A stretch of DNA of 64,000 nucleotides, from contig CP022114.1 of the NCBI GenBank assembly GCA_002211745.1, positions 806,001 to 870,000 of the forward strand. The letters are read 5' to 3'. This DNA comes from Kluyvera genomosp. 3 (GTDB lineage Bacteria; Pseudomonadota; Gammaproteobacteria; Enterobacterales; Enterobacteriaceae). The notes below the pieces were generated by a model. The model did no database searches. It had not been told where the DNA came from and saw only the letters and a list, made by a program, of their open reading frames with translations. The position numbers and the translations under genes were made by a program. Shown here one piece after another: positions 10,308 through 21,433 of the stretch. Position 1 is the first letter of the stretch, and each line of letters begins with the position of its first letter.

Positions 10308-11575
10308 TTAAAACGCGTTGAACGGGTACTCCACGTAAACGCGGACTTCGTTACCGCTGACGTTATAGTCGCTGGCGTTGCTGGAAACGCGCAGCACCGA
10401 GTAGCGAACTTTGAACTTCAGATCTTTTGCCGGGCCGTCCTGGACCTGGTATTGCACCTGGTTAAACCACTCGTGCTCTTTACCGTTGTTGGTTTCCGCC
10501 GTCTTGATGTTATCGCCGCGAACGTACGCAGTGGTCCAGCTCAGGCCCGGTAAGCCCAGTCCGCCAAAGTCCAGCGCATAAGACGCCTGCCATGAACGTT
10601 CGTCTTCACCGTTAAAATCAGACCAGTAGGAGTTCGCCAGCCAGATGGTGTTGCCGCCGTCACCCACGCCGCCCTGATTCTGGTAGCCGCCATAGTTATA
10701 GCCGGTGCTACCGCTGCTCTGCTGGTAGGCGATTTTGAAGGTGTGAATATCCCAGATATAGCTGGTCGCCAGGCTCCAGATGCTGTTGCTGCGCCCGGTA
10801 TCCAGCGAGTCCGCATATTCCTGCTCCAGACGGGAGTTATAGCCGTTGAAGTCGAATACCAGCTTCTGGTTTTCGGCCAGCGGCTGAGCGTAGTTCAGGC
10901 CGAGGTACTGCTTGTTCAATACATCTTCCACGTGAGAGGCATACAGCGCGCCGCTCAGTTGATCGTTAAACTGGTAGCTCGCGCCGCCGAAGGTGATGCT
11001 TTTCAGGCCGCTGTTGTGGCTGTCATCGCTCTTACGCTGCTCGTCGGTGAAGTAACCGGCGTTCACTTCCAGACCGGCGATCTCTTTCGAGGTCAGCATC
11101 GTCCCGGTGTAGGTTTCATACAGCAGACGGGAGTCGTCGGCGTACAGAATCGGCAGCGTTGGGCGCTGGGTGCCGTAGCTCAGCACGGTATTAGAAAAGC
11201 GCATTTTGGCCGTTGCGCCAAACTTGGCGAGGTCGGACTTTGCACGACCGTCGTTGTCCTGCGCGAAGAAGTCGATTCCACCCGCGCCGCTGTTTCCACG
11301 GCCGCCGTCCAGACGCACGCCGTACTGGGCGATACCGTCGACACCAAAGCCGATGGGCCCTGAGTAAAGCCGGATTCAAAAGTGGCAATAATGCCCTGGC
11401 CCCATTCGCTTTTATCATGCAGCCCATCGCGATAGTCGCGTTTGATATACGCGTTACGCAGGAACAGATCCAGATGACTGTCATCAATAAAACCCTGGCT
11501 ATCAGATTGCTGGCTCGCAAAAGCCGGTGCAGAGGCAATAATACTTAAGGCAACTAACGTTAATTTCTTTTTCAC
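10308..11575 (-). CDS. OprD-family outer membrane porin (one frame break)
   Basis: A channel of the OprD type, about 422 residues when corrected. The signal peptide VKKKLTLVALSIIASAPAFA is followed by the typical mature start QGFIDDSHLDLFLRNAYI, repeated amphipathic beta strands, and the C-terminal strand ending in phenylalanine (YVEYPFNAF) expected for an outer membrane barrel. A base is missing near 11358 in TQGPIGFGVDG. Translation probably starts at GTG 11575. Enterobacterial OprD-like porins often serve sugar or uronate oligomer uptake; closeness to ogl and togB makes that attractive here, but substrate cannot be read from sequence. Confidence 0.85.
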
Positions 11576-11961
11576 GGAGGGAACTTCTCTGTTTATAAAA
11601 CTGTCAAATTGTGTTGTTACAATTTGGATAGTCGCCTGAATAAGTATCAAAAGCAATCATTGTATGAAGAGATGTTTCGCCAGACATCCCGCGGCAAGGC
11701 CCGCCATGCGTGCGTTTGTGGGTTGGCTATAGACTATTTGAAAATACGGATAATGAGCTTGATGAAAGGTAAATAATATAATCTTATTTCCTTTTTTAGA
11801 GTAATTGTCCGGCTTTTACGGTTGACGGGTATATATTCTTCTCAGTTGGTGGTGTTGTATATTTAACGGTTCGTGCGCTTAAATTATCAATTAGTGCCGT
11901 TTACTGGTTTTAATATTTTTTTCTTATTCGCGCAAGGGGCAATATTGCCCCCGGTGAATCT
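11576..11961. other. AT-rich porin control region
   Basis: About 390 bases between the loiP stop and the porin start, clearly more AT-rich than its neighbours. It should hold the porin promoter. A perfect palindrome GGGGCAATATTGCCCC (11936-11951) lies just after loiP and may end that transcript, though without a long T run. No coding frame is convincing and I found no clear KdgR or CRP site. Confidence 0.55.
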
Positions 11962-12720
11962 TTATTTAATTCCGTCGGCCTGTAAACGCTCGCGGATATG
12001 CTGTGCGCGTTCCTGGGACGCCGGGTGATCGTCAAACATGGAGCTTTGACGGCCATCTTCCAGTTTCGATAGCTTCTCGAAGCTGGTGGCGAGACCGGTT
12101 GGATTGATGCCGCGTTTTCGCAGCAGGTCATAGGAGTAGTCATCCGCCTCTGACTCCTGACGTTGGGAGAACTGCGAGTTCACCAGCTTCTCGCCCAAAT
12201 CGCCAAGCTGCGACTGCGACAGGCTGCCGACGATACCGCCCGCGGAAGCTGCCGCTGCGCGCAGGGCGTTGGTCCCAATGGCTACCTGCATGCCTTTCTT
12301 CACGTGGCCCAGCGCAACGTGGCCCATCTCGTGACCGATAACCGCTTCCACTTCGTTATCGTTCATCAGATCCATCAGGCCGCTATACACGCGAATACAG
12401 CCGTTGGCCATGGCGAAAGCGTTCACATCCTTCGCCACGTAGACTTTGTAGTTAACCGGCTGGCCGTTGATGTTGTCGCCAAGCGCGGCGGCGATTTTGT
12501 TCAATCGCTGCGTATAGGCGCTGTTGGACGGCGCAATGGTAGCCTTGCTGTCCATATCCTTACAGGCCTGATCGCTCAATGCTTGTACCTGTTGATCGCT
12601 CAGGGAGAAGGCCTGCAAAGCGCCGGTGCCTGAACTTAATAAGCCATTTGAATCCATATTCTGACAGCCACTGAGCAACAAAGTAGCGCCAAAAGCCAGA
12701 ACCATCGCCCGTTTCTTCAT
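11962..12720 (-). CDS. loiP: Metalloprotease LoiP (YggG), lipoprotein
   Basis: Outer-membrane-associated M48-family zinc protease, in E. coli induced by low osmolarity and cleaving between phenylalanines. It has 252 residues, the family length. The lipoprotein signal MKKRAMVLAFGATLLLSGC has a clear lipobox (LSGC). The zinc site is HEMGH with a downstream glutamate in ESEADDYSYDLL. The frame is intact. Position between speB and tktA is conserved with E. coli apart from the porin. Confidence 0.96.
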   Translation of the reverse strand: MKKRAMVLAFGATLLLSGCQNMDSNGLLSSGTGALQAFSLSDQQVQALSDQACKDMDSKATIAPSNSAYTQRLNKIAAALGDNINGQPVNYKVYVAKDVNAFAMANGCIRVYSGLMDLMNDNEVEAVIGHEMGHVALGHVKKGMQVAIGTNALRAAAASAGGIVGSLSQSQLGDLGEKLVNSQFSQRQESEADDYSYDLLRKRGINPTGLATSFEKLSKLEDGRQSSMFDDHPASQERAQHIRERLQADGIK

Positions 12721-12987
12721 GAGATTGCTTCCAAAGTCGTTTATCTGAAAATGCCCTGGAACTGCGCCGCCAGAGTTGAGCTAAGTATAAAGAATATCGC
12801 GGCTTACGGGCGAGAGGATTACAACTTGTTAACCCCTGTTCCAGAGATTTCTGAAGAGGCAAAAGGATGCTCCATGTACATGCTTTGTCGCATAGGTTAC
12901 ATTGTTGACACTTTTTTCTGGCATAGCCCGTAACGTGCGCGCTTCGTGGCGTTAGGGTAGCCTTCAACAGTCCGAACTGGAGTCAAA

Positions 12988-14979
12988 ATGTCCTCACGTA
13001 AAGAGCTTGCTAATGCTATTCGTGCGCTGAGCATGGACGCAGTACAGAAAGCCAATTCCGGTCACCCGGGTGCCCCGATGGGTATGGCTGACATTGCCGA
13101 AGTCCTGTGGCGTGATTTTCTGAACCATAACCCACAAAATCCGTCCTGGGCTGACCGTGACCGCTTTGTGCTGTCTAACGGCCACGGCTCCATGCTGATC
13201 TATAGCCTGCTGCACCTCACCGGTTACGATCTGCCGATGGAAGAACTGAAAAACTTCCGTCAGCTGCACTCTAAAACGCCGGGTCACCCGGAAGTGGGTT
13301 ACACCGCTGGCGTTGAAACCACCACCGGTCCGCTGGGTCAGGGTATTGCGAACGCCGTAGGTATGGCGATTGCTGAAAAAACGCTGGCGGCGCAGTTCAA
13401 CCGCCCGGGTCACGACATTGTTGACCACTTCACTTACGCGTTCATGGGCGATGGCTGCATGATGGAAGGCATTTCTCACGAAGTGTGCTCCCTGGCCGGT
13501 ACCCTGAAACTGGGCAAACTGATTGCCTTCTATGATGACAACGGCATCTCCATCGACGGTCACGTTGAGGGCTGGTTCACCGATGACACCGCCAAGCGTT
13601 TCGAAGCCTATAACTGGCACGTGATCCGCGGTATCGACGGCCACGACGCAGACGCGATTAAACGTGCTGTTGAAGAAGCGCGCGCGGTCACCGACAAGCC
13701 GTCTCTGCTGATGTGCAAAACGATCATTGGTTTCGGTTCCCCGAACAAAGCCGGTACCCACGACTCTCACGGTGCACCGCTGGGCGCAGACGAAATTGCG
13801 CTGACCCGCAAGCAACTGGGCTGGAACTACGGTCCGTTTGAAATCCCGGCTGACATCTACGCTCAGTGGGATGCGAAAGCCGCAGGCCAGGCGAAAGAAG
13901 CCGCGTGGAACGACAAGTTCGCCGCTTACGCGAAAGCCTTCCCGCAGGAAGCCGCAGAATTTACCCGTCGTATGAAAGGCGATATGCCGTCTGACTTCGA
14001 CGCGAAAGCGAACGAATTCATCGCGAAACTGCAGGCTAACCCGGCGAAAATCGCCAGCCGTAAAGCTTCCCAGAACGCGATTGAAGCCTTTGGTCCTCTG
14101 CTGCCGGAATTCCTTGGCGGTTCCGCTGACCTGGCGCCGTCTAACCTGACCATCTGGTCTGGCTCTAAAGCGATTAACGAAGACACCTCAGGTAACTACA
14201 TCCATTACGGCGTGCGTGAATTCGGTATGACCGCGATTGCCAACGGTATCTCGCTGCACGGTGGTTTCCTGCCGTACACCTCTACCTTCCTGATGTTCGT
14301 TGAATATGCCCGTAACGCGGTGCGTATGGCAGCGCTGATGAAGAAACGTCAGGTGATGGTCTACACCCACGACTCCATCGGTCTGGGCGAAGATGGCCCG
14401 ACTCACCAGCCGGTAGAGCAGATTGCCTCCCTGCGTGTGACGCCGAACATGAGCACCTGGCGTCCGTGTGACCAGGTTGAATCCGCGATTGCGTGGAAAT
14501 ACGGCGTAGAGCGTCAGGACGGCCCGACCGCGCTGATCCTCTCCCGTCAGAACCTGGCACAGCAGGAACGTACCGAAGCGCAGCTGGCGAACGTTGCCCG
14601 TGGTGGTTACGTGCTGAAAGACAGCGACGGCCAGCCGCAGGTGATCCTGATTGCGACCGGTTCTGAAGTTGAGCTGGCGGTTGCCGCTTACGAGAAACTG
14701 ACCGCTGAAGGCGTGAAGGCGCGCGTGGTTTCCATGCCGTCTACCGATGCATTCGACAAGCAGGATGCGGCTTACCGTGAATCCGTGCTGCCGAAAGCCG
14801 TCTCTGCACGCGTCGCTATCGAAGCGGGCATTGCTGACTACTGGTTCAAATACGTGGGCCTGAACGGCGCGATCGTTGGCATGACCACCTTCGGTGAGTC
14901 TGCGCCTGCGGATCTGCTGTTCAAAGAGTTCGGCTTTACCGTAGAAAACGTGGTTGCGAAGGCGAAAGGCCTGCTGTAA
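12988..14979 (+). CDS. tktA: Transketolase A
   Basis: Thiamine-diphosphate enzyme of the non-oxidative pentose phosphate pathway, transferring two-carbon units between ketoses and aldoses. It has 663 residues as in E. coli. ThDP binding is shown by [13 protein letters not shown] and [11 protein letters not shown]; the substrate histidines lie in [10 protein letters not shown] and [12 protein letters not shown], and the pyrimidine-domain signature is [20 protein letters not shown]. The frame is intact over 2 kb. It sits upstream of epd-pgk-fbaA in the usual enterobacterial order. Confidence 0.98.
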   Translation: MSSRKELANAIRALSMDAVQKANSGHPGAPMGMADIAEVLWRDFLNHNPQNPSWADRDRFVLSNGHGSMLIYSLLHLTGYDLPMEELKNFRQLHSKTPGHPEVGYTAGVETTTGPLGQGIANAVGMAIAEKTLAAQFNRPGHDIVDHFTYAFMGDGCMMEGISHEVCSLAGTLKLGKLIAFYDDNGISIDGHVEGWFTDDTAKRFEAYNWHVIRGIDGHDADAIKRAVEEARAVTDKPSLLMCKTIIGFGSPNKAGTHDSHGAPLGADEIALTRKQLGWNYGPFEIPADIYAQWDAKAAGQAKEAAWNDKFAAYAKAFPQEAAEFTRRMKGDMPSDFDAKANEFIAKLQANPAKIASRKASQNAIEAFGPLLPEFLGGSADLAPSNLTIWSGSKAINEDTSGNYIHYGVREFGMTAIANGISLHGGFLPYTSTFLMFVEYARNAVRMAALMKKRQVMVYTHDSIGLGEDGPTHQPVEQIASLRVTPNMSTWRPCDQVESAIAWKYGVERQDGPTALILSRQNLAQQERTEAQLANVARGGYVLKDSDGQPQVILIATGSEVELAVAAYEKLTAEGVKARVVSMPSTDAFDKQDAAYRESVLPKAVSARVAIEAGIADYWFKYVGLNGAIVGMTTFGESAPADLLFKEFGFTVENVVAKAKGLL

Positions 14980-14995
14980 TCCGTATCGTGAAGTC

Positions 14996-15022
14996 AAAAG
15001 GCCGCGAACGCGGCCTTTTTTT
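14996..15022 (+). terminator. tktA terminator
   Basis: AAAAGGCCGCG, a two-base loop and CGCGGCCTTTTTTT: a strong GC stem with a T run 16 bases after the stop. Confidence 0.92.
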
Positions 15023-15177
15023 ATGGCGTGGCGTTAACTTTTACGTCATGCCAGTGCAGTGCCAGGCCGATGGAATTTCTTCGGCGATTATTCCTGTAAA
15101 AATGTGATGCGCGTCAGATTACTGGCGCGTTTGTCTGGACAAACATTCCTTTTATTCCACATTTCGCTTATTCTAGC

Positions 15178-15189
15178 TGAAGCGTTTCA
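15178..15189 (+). promoter_or_regulatory. Cra (FruR) operator upstream of epd
   Basis: TGAAGCGTTTCA matches the Cra consensus TGAANCGNTTCA at every fixed position. Cra is known to repress the epd-pgk-fbaA glycolytic cluster in E. coli. The surrounding 330 bases between tktA and epd hold no gene and serve as promoter DNA. Confidence 0.8.
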
Positions 15190-15311
15190 GTCGATAGATT
15201 GTTCGACATTTAACCAATCAGTCACGGTTTGTGGCGGGTAAGGTTTCCCTGAACGAGCGGCTGCATTACTCTGTTTGCCACTTTGCTTCGGGATAACCTT
15301 GCAGGAGACCT

Positions 15312-16340
15312 ATGAGCGTACGCGTAGCGATTAATGGCTTCGGTCGCATTGGCCGTAATGTGGTTCGTGCTTTGTATGAATCCGGACGTCGTGCGGAGAT
15401 CACTGTGGTTGCCATTAACGAACTGGCTGATGCCGCCGGCATCGCCCATTTGTTGAAATATGACACCAGCCACGGGCGTTTTGCCTGGGATGTTCGCCAG
15501 GAGCGCGAGCAGCTGTTTGTCGGCGACGACGCCATCCGTCTTCTGCACGAACGGTCTATTGAAGCACTGCCCTGGCGTGAACTGTCGGTGGATGTGGTGC
15601 TCGACTGTACCGGCGTATATGGCAACCGTGAAGACGGCGAAGCGCATATCGCCGCTGGCGCGAAGAAAGTGCTCTTTTCACATCCTGGCAGCAACGATCT
15701 CGACGCCACCGTCGTCTATGGGGTCAATCAACACGAATTGCGTGCGGAACATCGTATTGTTTCCAACGCCTCCTGTACCACGAATTGCATAATTCCCGTC
15801 ATTAAATTGTTGGATGATGCTTATGGCATTGAGTCCGGTACGGTTACCACCATTCACTCTGCGATGCATGACCAGCAGGTGATAGACGCCTATCATCCGG
15901 ATTTACGCCGGACGCGCGCGGCAAGCCAGTCGATTATTCCGGTTGATACTAAACTTGCTGCGGGGATTGCCCGTATTTTCCCGCAGTTTGGCGACCGTTT
16001 TGAGGCGATTGCGGTGCGTGTGCCGACCATCAACGTGACGGCAATTGACCTGAGCGTGACGGTGAAAAAACCTGTAAAAGCGAATGAAGTCAACCAGTTG
16101 CTGCAAAAAGCAGCACAGGGTGCATTTCATGGTATAGTTGACTATACGGAATTACCGTTGGTCTCCACTGATTTTAACCACGATCCGCACAGTGCCATTG
16201 TCGATGGTACGCAGACGCGGGTCAGCGGTGCTCACCTGATCAAAACGCTGGTCTGGTGTGATAACGAATGGGGCTTTGCTAACCGAATGCTCGACACCAC
16301 GTTAGCAATGGCCGCTATTGGTTTCAGGCTCGACGCTTGA
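15312..16340 (+). CDS. epd: Erythrose-4-phosphate dehydrogenase
   Basis: NAD-dependent oxidation of erythrose 4-phosphate to 4-phosphoerythronate, the first step toward pyridoxal phosphate. It is a GAPDH paralog: the Rossmann motif [13 protein letters not shown] is at the N-terminus and the catalytic Cys155 lies in SNASCTTNC. The protein has 342 residues, three longer than E. coli because of a slightly extended C-terminus (AAIGFRLDA). An AGGAGA ribosome site precedes the ATG. It is followed by pgk after 39 bases, so epd-pgk(-fbaA) form one operon. Confidence 0.97.
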   Translation: MSVRVAINGFGRIGRNVVRALYESGRRAEITVVAINELADAAGIAHLLKYDTSHGRFAWDVRQEREQLFVGDDAIRLLHERSIEALPWRELSVDVVLDCTGVYGNREDGEAHIAAGAKKVLFSHPGSNDLDATVVYGVNQHELRAEHRIVSNASCTTNCIIPVIKLLDDAYGIESGTVTTIHSAMHDQQVIDAYHPDLRRTRAASQSIIPVDTKLAAGIARIFPQFGDRFEAIAVRVPTINVTAIDLSVTVKKPVKANEVNQLLQKAAQGAFHGIVDYTELPLVSTDFNHDPHSAIVDGTQTRVSGAHLIKTLVWCDNEWGFANRMLDTTLAMAAIGFRLDA

Positions 16341-16379
16341 GCGTCGACAAAACTTTAAGTATCAACGAGAGGATTCACC

Positions 16380-17543
16380 ATGTCTGTAATTAAGATGACC
16401 GATCTGGATCTGGCTGGTAAACGCGTTTTCATCCGTGCGGATCTGAACGTACCGGTTAAAGAAGGGAAAGTAACCAGCGACGCGCGTATCCGTGCTTCTC
16501 TGCCGACCATTGAGCTGGCGCTGAAACAGGGTGCGAAAGTGATGGTGACTTCTCACCTGGGTCGTCCGACCGAAGGCGAGTACAACGAAGAATTCTCTCT
16601 GCTGCCGGTTGTTAATTACCTGAAAGACAAACTGTCTGCTCCGGTTCGTCTGGTTAAAGATTACCTGGACGGCGTTGAAGTTGCTGCCGGTGAGCTGGTT
16701 GTTCTGGAAAACGTTCGCTTCAACAAAGGCGAGAAGAAAGACGACGAAGCGCTGTCCAAAAAATACGCTGCACTGTGCGACGTATTCGTGATGGACGCCT
16801 TCGGTACTGCACACCGTGCACAGGCTTCTACTCACGGTATCGGCAAGTTTGCTGACGTTGCGTGCGCAGGCCCGCTGCTGGCGGCTGAACTGGACGCACT
16901 GGGTAAAGCGCTGAAAGAGCCGGCTCGCCCGATGGTTGCTATCGTTGGTGGTTCTAAAGTTTCTACCAAACTGACCGTTCTGGACTCGCTGTCTAAAATC
17001 GCTGACCAGCTGATCGTTGGCGGTGGTATCGCGAACACCTTCGTTGCCGCTCAAGGCCACAACGTGGGTAAATCCCTGTACGAAGCTGACCTGGTTGACG
17101 AAGCTAAGCGTCTGCTGACCACCTGTGATATTCCGGTTCCGACCGACGTTCGCGTAGCGACCGAGTTCTCTGAAACCGCAACCGCGACCCTGAAATCTGT
17201 AAACGACATCAAAGATGACGAGCAGATTCTGGATCTGGGCGACGCTTCCGCAGAGAAACTGGCTGAAATCCTGAAAAACGCCAAAACCATCCTGTGGAAC
17301 GGCCCGGTCGGCGTGTTCGAATTCCCGAACTTCCGTAAAGGCACTGAAATCGTTGCTAACGCGATCGCTGACAGCGAAGCATTCTCTATCGCAGGCGGCG
17401 GCGACACTCTGGCAGCGATCGACCTGTTCGGTATTGCTGACAAAATCTCCTACATCTCCACTGGCGGCGGCGCATTCCTCGAATTCGTGGAAGGCAAAGT
17501 ACTGCCGGCAGTAGCGATGCTCGAAGAGCGCGCTAAGAAGTAA
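16380..17543 (+). CDS. pgk: Phosphoglycerate kinase
   Basis: Glycolytic enzyme transferring phosphate from 1,3-bisphosphoglycerate to ADP. It has 387 residues, the E. coli length. Diagnostic motifs are [48 protein letters not shown] and the nucleotide loop [13 protein letters not shown]. The ATG follows GAGAGGA. Intact frame and strong codon bias agree with a highly expressed gene. Confidence 0.98.
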   Translation: MSVIKMTDLDLAGKRVFIRADLNVPVKEGKVTSDARIRASLPTIELALKQGAKVMVTSHLGRPTEGEYNEEFSLLPVVNYLKDKLSAPVRLVKDYLDGVEVAAGELVVLENVRFNKGEKKDDEALSKKYAALCDVFVMDAFGTAHRAQASTHGIGKFADVACAGPLLAAELDALGKALKEPARPMVAIVGGSKVSTKLTVLDSLSKIADQLIVGGGIANTFVAAQGHNVGKSLYEADLVDEAKRLLTTCDIPVPTDVRVATEFSETATATLKSVNDIKDDEQILDLGDASAEKLAEILKNAKTILWNGPVGVFEFPNFRKGTEIVANAIADSEAFSIAGGGDTLAAIDLFGIADKISYISTGGGAFLEFVEGKVLPAVAMLEERAKK

Positions 17544-17550
17544 TTCAGTT

Positions 17551-17575
17551 CAGGCGGGGAAACCCGCCTGTTTTT
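17551..17575 (+). terminator. Hairpin with T run between pgk and fbaA
   Basis: CAGGCGGG-GAAA-CCCGCCTG followed by TTTTT, seven bases after pgk. It likely acts as a partial terminator within the operon, since fbaA follows 66 bases later. Confidence 0.85.
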
Positions 17576-17640
17576 CAGCGCGCGTAACAGCTCGCGAACC
17601 TTCTTCAACGGCCGAAGATACAGATACAGGACTACGTAAC

Positions 17641-18719
17641 ATGTCTAAAATTTTTGATTTCGTAAAACCGGGCGTCATCACTGGCGACGACGTTCAGAAA
17701 GTGTTCCAGGTAGCAAAAGAAAACAACTTTGCTCTGCCGGCAGTTAACTGCGTGGGCACCGACTCCATCAACGCCGTACTGGAAACCGCTGCAAAAGTTA
17801 AAGCGCCGGTTATCGTACAGTTCTCCAACGGCGGCGCTGCGTTCATCGCAGGTAAAGGCGTGAAAACCGACGTTCCTCAGGGTGCTGCAATCCTGGGTGC
17901 TATCTCCGGTGCGCATCACGTTCACCAGATGGCTGAGCACTACGGTGTTCCGGTTATCCTGCACACTGACCACTGCGCGAAGAAACTGCTGCCGTGGATC
18001 GACGGTCTGCTGGACGCTGGCGAAAAACACTTCGCTGCGACCGGTAAGCCGCTGTTCTCTTCCCACATGATCGACCTGTCCGAAGAGTCTCTGCACGAGA
18101 ACATCGAAATCTGCTCCAAATACCTGGCGCGTATGTCCAAAATGGGCATGACCCTGGAAATCGAACTGGGTTGCACCGGTGGTGAAGAAGACGGCGTGGA
18201 CAACAGCCACATGGACGCTTCTGCCCTGTACACCCAGCCGGAAGACGTTGATTACGCGTACACCGAGCTGAGCAAAATCAGCCCGCGTTTCACCATCGCC
18301 GCTTCCTTCGGTAACGTACACGGCGTTTACAAGCCGGGTAACGTGGTTCTGACCCGACCATCCTGCGTGATTCTCAGGAATACGTGTCCAAGAAACACAA
18401 CCTGCCGCACAACAGCCTGAACTTCGTCTTCCACGGCGGTTCCGGTTCTTCTGCTCAGGAAATCAAAGACTCCGTAAGCTACGGCGTAGTGAAAATGAAC
18501 ATCGATACCGACACCCAGTGGGCAACCTGGGACGGTATCCTGCAGTACTACAAAGCGAACGAAGCTTACCTGCAGGGCCAGCTGGGTAACCCGAAAGGCG
18601 AAGACCAGCCGAACAAGAAATACTACGATCCGCGCGTATGGCTGCGCGCTGCTCAGACGTCCATGGTGACCCGTCTGGAGCAGGCTTTCACTGAACTGAA
18701 CGCGAAAGACGTTCTGTAA
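17641..18719 (+). CDS. fbaA: Fructose-bisphosphate aldolase class II (one frame break)
   Basis: Zinc-dependent glycolytic aldolase, 359 residues when corrected, identical in length to E. coli FbaA. Zinc and substrate residues are seen in ILHTDHCAKKLLPW, LEIELGCTGGEEDGVDNS, FGNVHGVY and NFVFHGGSGSSAQE. One C is missing in the run at 18353-18355; E. coli reads VLTPTILRDS across this point. Because the gene is essential, a real frameshift is not credible and I read it as a sequence error. Confidence 0.97.
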
Positions 18720-18740
18720 GAAAAGCCTTGTTTTTAGCCG

Positions 18741-18767
18741 AAAGCCCGCCGTATGGCGGGCTTTTTT
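18741..18767 (+). terminator. fbaA terminator
   Basis: AAGCCCGCC-GTAT-GGCGGGCTTTTTT, a textbook rho-independent terminator about 25 bases after the stop. Confidence 0.93.
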
Positions 18768-18908
18768 ATTGCCTTTTCAATACGATGGATGGGCATTAAA
18801 ACGTGATCAACTTGGCAAAAAACTCATTTTTTGTTTACCCTTTATACCTGCCTGCGCTTTTGCAGGCCGTTTTTAGTTTCCCATCCGGGTATCCATAAGG
18901 AATATTGA

Positions 18909-19766
18909 ATGGAAGATTTAAACGTTGTCGATAGCATAAACGACGCCGGTTCATGGCTGGTGCGCAACCAGGAATTACTGCTGAGCTATGCGGTCAATAT
19001 CGTTGCGGCAATCGCGATAATCATTGTGGGGATGATCGCCGCGCGCGTTATCTCCAACACCGTCAACCGCTTGATGCTGGCGCGTAAAATTGACGCCACC
19101 GTCGCCGATTTTCTCTCCGCGCTGGTGCGCTATGCGGTGATTGCCTTCACGCTGATTGCCGCGCTGGGGCGCGTGGGCGTGCAGACCGCTTCGGTCATCG
19201 CCGTACTCGGTGCCGCCGGTTTGGCCGTGGGTCTGGCGCTGCAAGGTTCGCTGTCCAACCTGGCGGCGGGCGTGCTGCTGGTGATGTTCCGCCCGTTCCG
19301 CGCGGGCGAGTATGTCGATCTGGGCGGTGTGGCCGGTACCGTGCTGAATGTGCAGATTTTCTCCACCACCATGCGTACCGTCGACGGTAAAATTGTGGTG
19401 ATCCCGAACGGCAAAATTATCGCCGGCAATATTATTAACTTCTCGCGTGAGCCTGCGCGCCGTAATGAATTTATTATCGGCGTCTCTTACGATGCGGATA
19501 TCGATAAGGTTAAGCAGATTCTGACAACGATTCTGGAGTCGGATAAGCGCGTGCTGAAAGATCGCGAAATTACCGTGCGTCTGAATGAGCTAGCGCCGTC
19601 ATCGGTTAACTTTGTCGTACGCGCGTGGAGCCTCAGCGGCGATCTGCAAAACGTCTACTGGGATGTGCTTGAGCGCATCAAACGCGAGTTTGACGCCAAC
19701 GGCATCAGTTTTCCTTACCCGCAGCTCGATGTGAATATGAAACCGGGAACCCCTTCCGCAGAGTAA
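18909..19766 (+). CDS. mscS: Small-conductance mechanosensitive channel
   Basis: Inner-membrane heptameric channel that opens on hypo-osmotic shock. It has 285 residues against 286 in E. coli. Three N-terminal membrane helices are visible; TM3, which lines the pore, is the Gly/Ala-rich [20 protein letters not shown]. The cytoplasmic beta domain follows ([20 protein letters not shown]). The frame is intact, with its own terminator downstream. Confidence 0.97.
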   Translation: MEDLNVVDSINDAGSWLVRNQELLLSYAVNIVAAIAIIIVGMIAARVISNTVNRLMLARKIDATVADFLSALVRYAVIAFTLIAALGRVGVQTASVIAVLGAAGLAVGLALQGSLSNLAAGVLLVMFRPFRAGEYVDLGGVAGTVLNVQIFSTTMRTVDGKIVVIPNGKIIAGNIINFSREPARRNEFIIGVSYDADIDKVKQILTTILESDKRVLKDREITVRLNELAPSSVNFVVRAWSLSGDLQNVYWDVLERIKREFDANGISFPYPQLDVNMKPGTPSAE

Positions 19767-19779
19767 CGTCTTGCTATTC

Positions 19780-19808
19780 AAAAATGCCGGACTGATGTTC
19801 GGCATTTT
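19780..19808 (+). terminator. mscS terminator
   Basis: AAAAATGCCG and CGGCATTTTT flank a nine-base loop, with the T run built into the stem end. Confidence 0.88.
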
Positions 19809-19920
19809 TATCCGTAATGACATTAGAGATATTTATATCCTATTAAAATTATCAATTTCCTCTAATAATTTTATCGCGTTATAGTCAGCGCCATTCCTGA
19901 ACAACATAAAGAAAACTATC

Positions 19921-20556
19921 GTGATATCTTATTATTTTCAAGGTCTTGTACTTGGTGCGGCCATGATACTTCCGCTCGGGCCACAGAATGCGTTCGTGAT
20001 GAATCAGGGCATTCGTCGCCAGTACCATCTGATGATTGCGCTTCTCTGCGCGGTGAGCGATCTGCTGCTTATCTGCGCAGGTGTGTTCGGCGGCAGCGCG
20101 CTGTTGATGTCTTCGCCGTGGCTGCTGGCCCTGGTCACCTGGGGCGGTGTGGCGTTTCTGCTGTGGTATGGCTTCGGGGCGCTGAAAACCGCGATGGGGA
20201 GCAATATTGAACTGGCGACCGCCGAGGTGATGAAGCAGGGGCGCTGGAAAATTATCGCCACGATGCTGGCGGTCACGTGGCTCAACCCGCACGTTTATCT
20301 CGACACCTTTGTGGTGCTGGGCAGCTTAGGCGGCCAGTTGGATGCGGTGCCGAAACGCTGGTTTGCGCTGGGGACCATCAGCGCCTCATTCTTGTGGTTC
20401 TTCGCGCTTGCGCTGCTGGCCGCCTGGCTGGCGCCGCGTTTGCGCACGGCGAAAGCGCAGCGCATCATTAACCTCGTAGTCGGCATCGTAATGTGGGTTA
20501 TTGCTTTCCAGTTAGCGAAAGAGGGCGTTGGGCATCTGCACGCGCTCCTTAACTAG
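19921..20556 (+). CDS. argO: Arginine exporter ArgO
   Basis: LysE-family inner-membrane exporter of arginine and canavanine, 211 residues. It has about six membrane helices and the family motif [17 protein letters not shown] near the N-terminus. The start is GTG, as in E. coli. Known regulation is activation by ArgP with arginine; argP lies 0.9 kb downstream here. The AT-rich 110 bases upstream would hold the ArgP site. Confidence 0.96.
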   Translation: MISYYFQGLVLGAAMILPLGPQNAFVMNQGIRRQYHLMIALLCAVSDLLLICAGVFGGSALLMSSPWLLALVTWGGVAFLLWYGFGALKTAMGSNIELATAEVMKQGRWKIIATMLAVTWLNPHVYLDTFVVLGSLGGQLDAVPKRWFALGTISASFLWFFALALLAAWLAPRLRTAKAQRIINLVVGIVMWVIAFQLAKEGVGHLHALLN

Positions 20557-20641
20557 GCCTCATCTGATGGACTTTCTCCTGGCAGCGGCTAAGCTTGCAG
20601 GCAAGACCCCGTTGTCGGGTGATAACCAAGGAGATACAACA

Positions 20642-21394
20642 GTGAAGTTTAAAGTGATGGCTTTGGCCGCAGCAATCGGGTTTAGCGCAATGTCCGTACA
20701 GGCAAACGAGTTGCCTGATGGCCCGCATATTGTGACGTCGGGGACGGCGAGCGTAGCGGCGGTGCCGGATATCGCGACGCTGGCCATCGAAGTGAATATT
20801 GCCGCGAAAGATGCGGCGAGCGCCAAGAAACAGGCCGACCAGCGCGTTGCGCAATATCTCTCTTTCCTTGAGCAAAACGGCGTGGCGAAAAACGATATCA
20901 GCTCCGCCAACCTGCGTACCCAGCCAGACTATGATTACCAGAATGGTAAAAGCGTGTTGAAGGGGTACCGTGCGGTGCGTACGGTCGAAGTCACGCTGCG
21001 CCAATTGGATAAGCTGAACTCGCTGCTGGATGGCGCGTTAAAAGCTGGGTTAAACGAGATTCGTTCTGTATCGCTGGGTGTAGCGAAACCGGATGCTTAC
21101 AAAGACAAAGCGCGTAAAGCGGCAATTGATGATGCTATTCATCAGGCGCAATCTCTGGCAGCAGGCTTCCACAGCAAACTGGGGCCGGTTTACAGCGTGC
21201 GTTACCACGTCTCTAACTACCAGCCAAGCCCGATGGTTCGCATGATGAAGGCCGATGCCGCGCCGGTTTCGGCACAGGAAACTTACGAGCAGCCGACTAT
21301 TCAGTTTGATGACCAGGTGGATGTCGTCTTCCAGTTGCAGCCAGAACAGGCTGCGGCACCAGCAGCCGCTCCGGCACCAGCCGCTGCGAAGTAA
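20642..21394 (+). CDS. yggE: SIMPL-domain periplasmic protein YggE
   Basis: A SIMPL (DUF541) protein linked in E. coli to lowering oxidative stress. It has 250 residues from a GTG start behind AAGGAGATAC; a longer frame upstream overlaps argO and is not used. A signal peptide (VKFKVMALAAAIGFSAMSVQ, cleavage after QANA-type site) leads into ELPDGPHIVTSGTASV. The C-terminus is Ala/Pro-rich (AAAPAAAPAPAAAK) and longer than in E. coli. The frame is intact. Confidence 0.94.
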   Translation: MKFKVMALAAAIGFSAMSVQANELPDGPHIVTSGTASVAAVPDIATLAIEVNIAAKDAASAKKQADQRVAQYLSFLEQNGVAKNDISSANLRTQPDYDYQNGKSVLKGYRAVRTVEVTLRQLDKLNSLLDGALKAGLNEIRSVSLGVAKPDAYKDKARKAAIDDAIHQAQSLAAGFHSKLGPVYSVRYHVSNYQPSPMVRMMKADAAPVSAQETYEQPTIQFDDQVDVVFQLQPEQAAAPAAAPAPAAAK

Positions 21395-21404
21395 TCCTGC
21401 CAAC

Positions 21405-21426
21405 CCCTCGCGACGCGAGGGTTTTT
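21405..21426 (+). terminator. Terminator between convergent yggE and argP
   Basis: CCCTCGC-GAC-GCGAGGG followed by TTTTT on the + strand; it can serve both convergent genes. Confidence 0.88.
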
Positions 21427-21433
21427 CTTTGCT

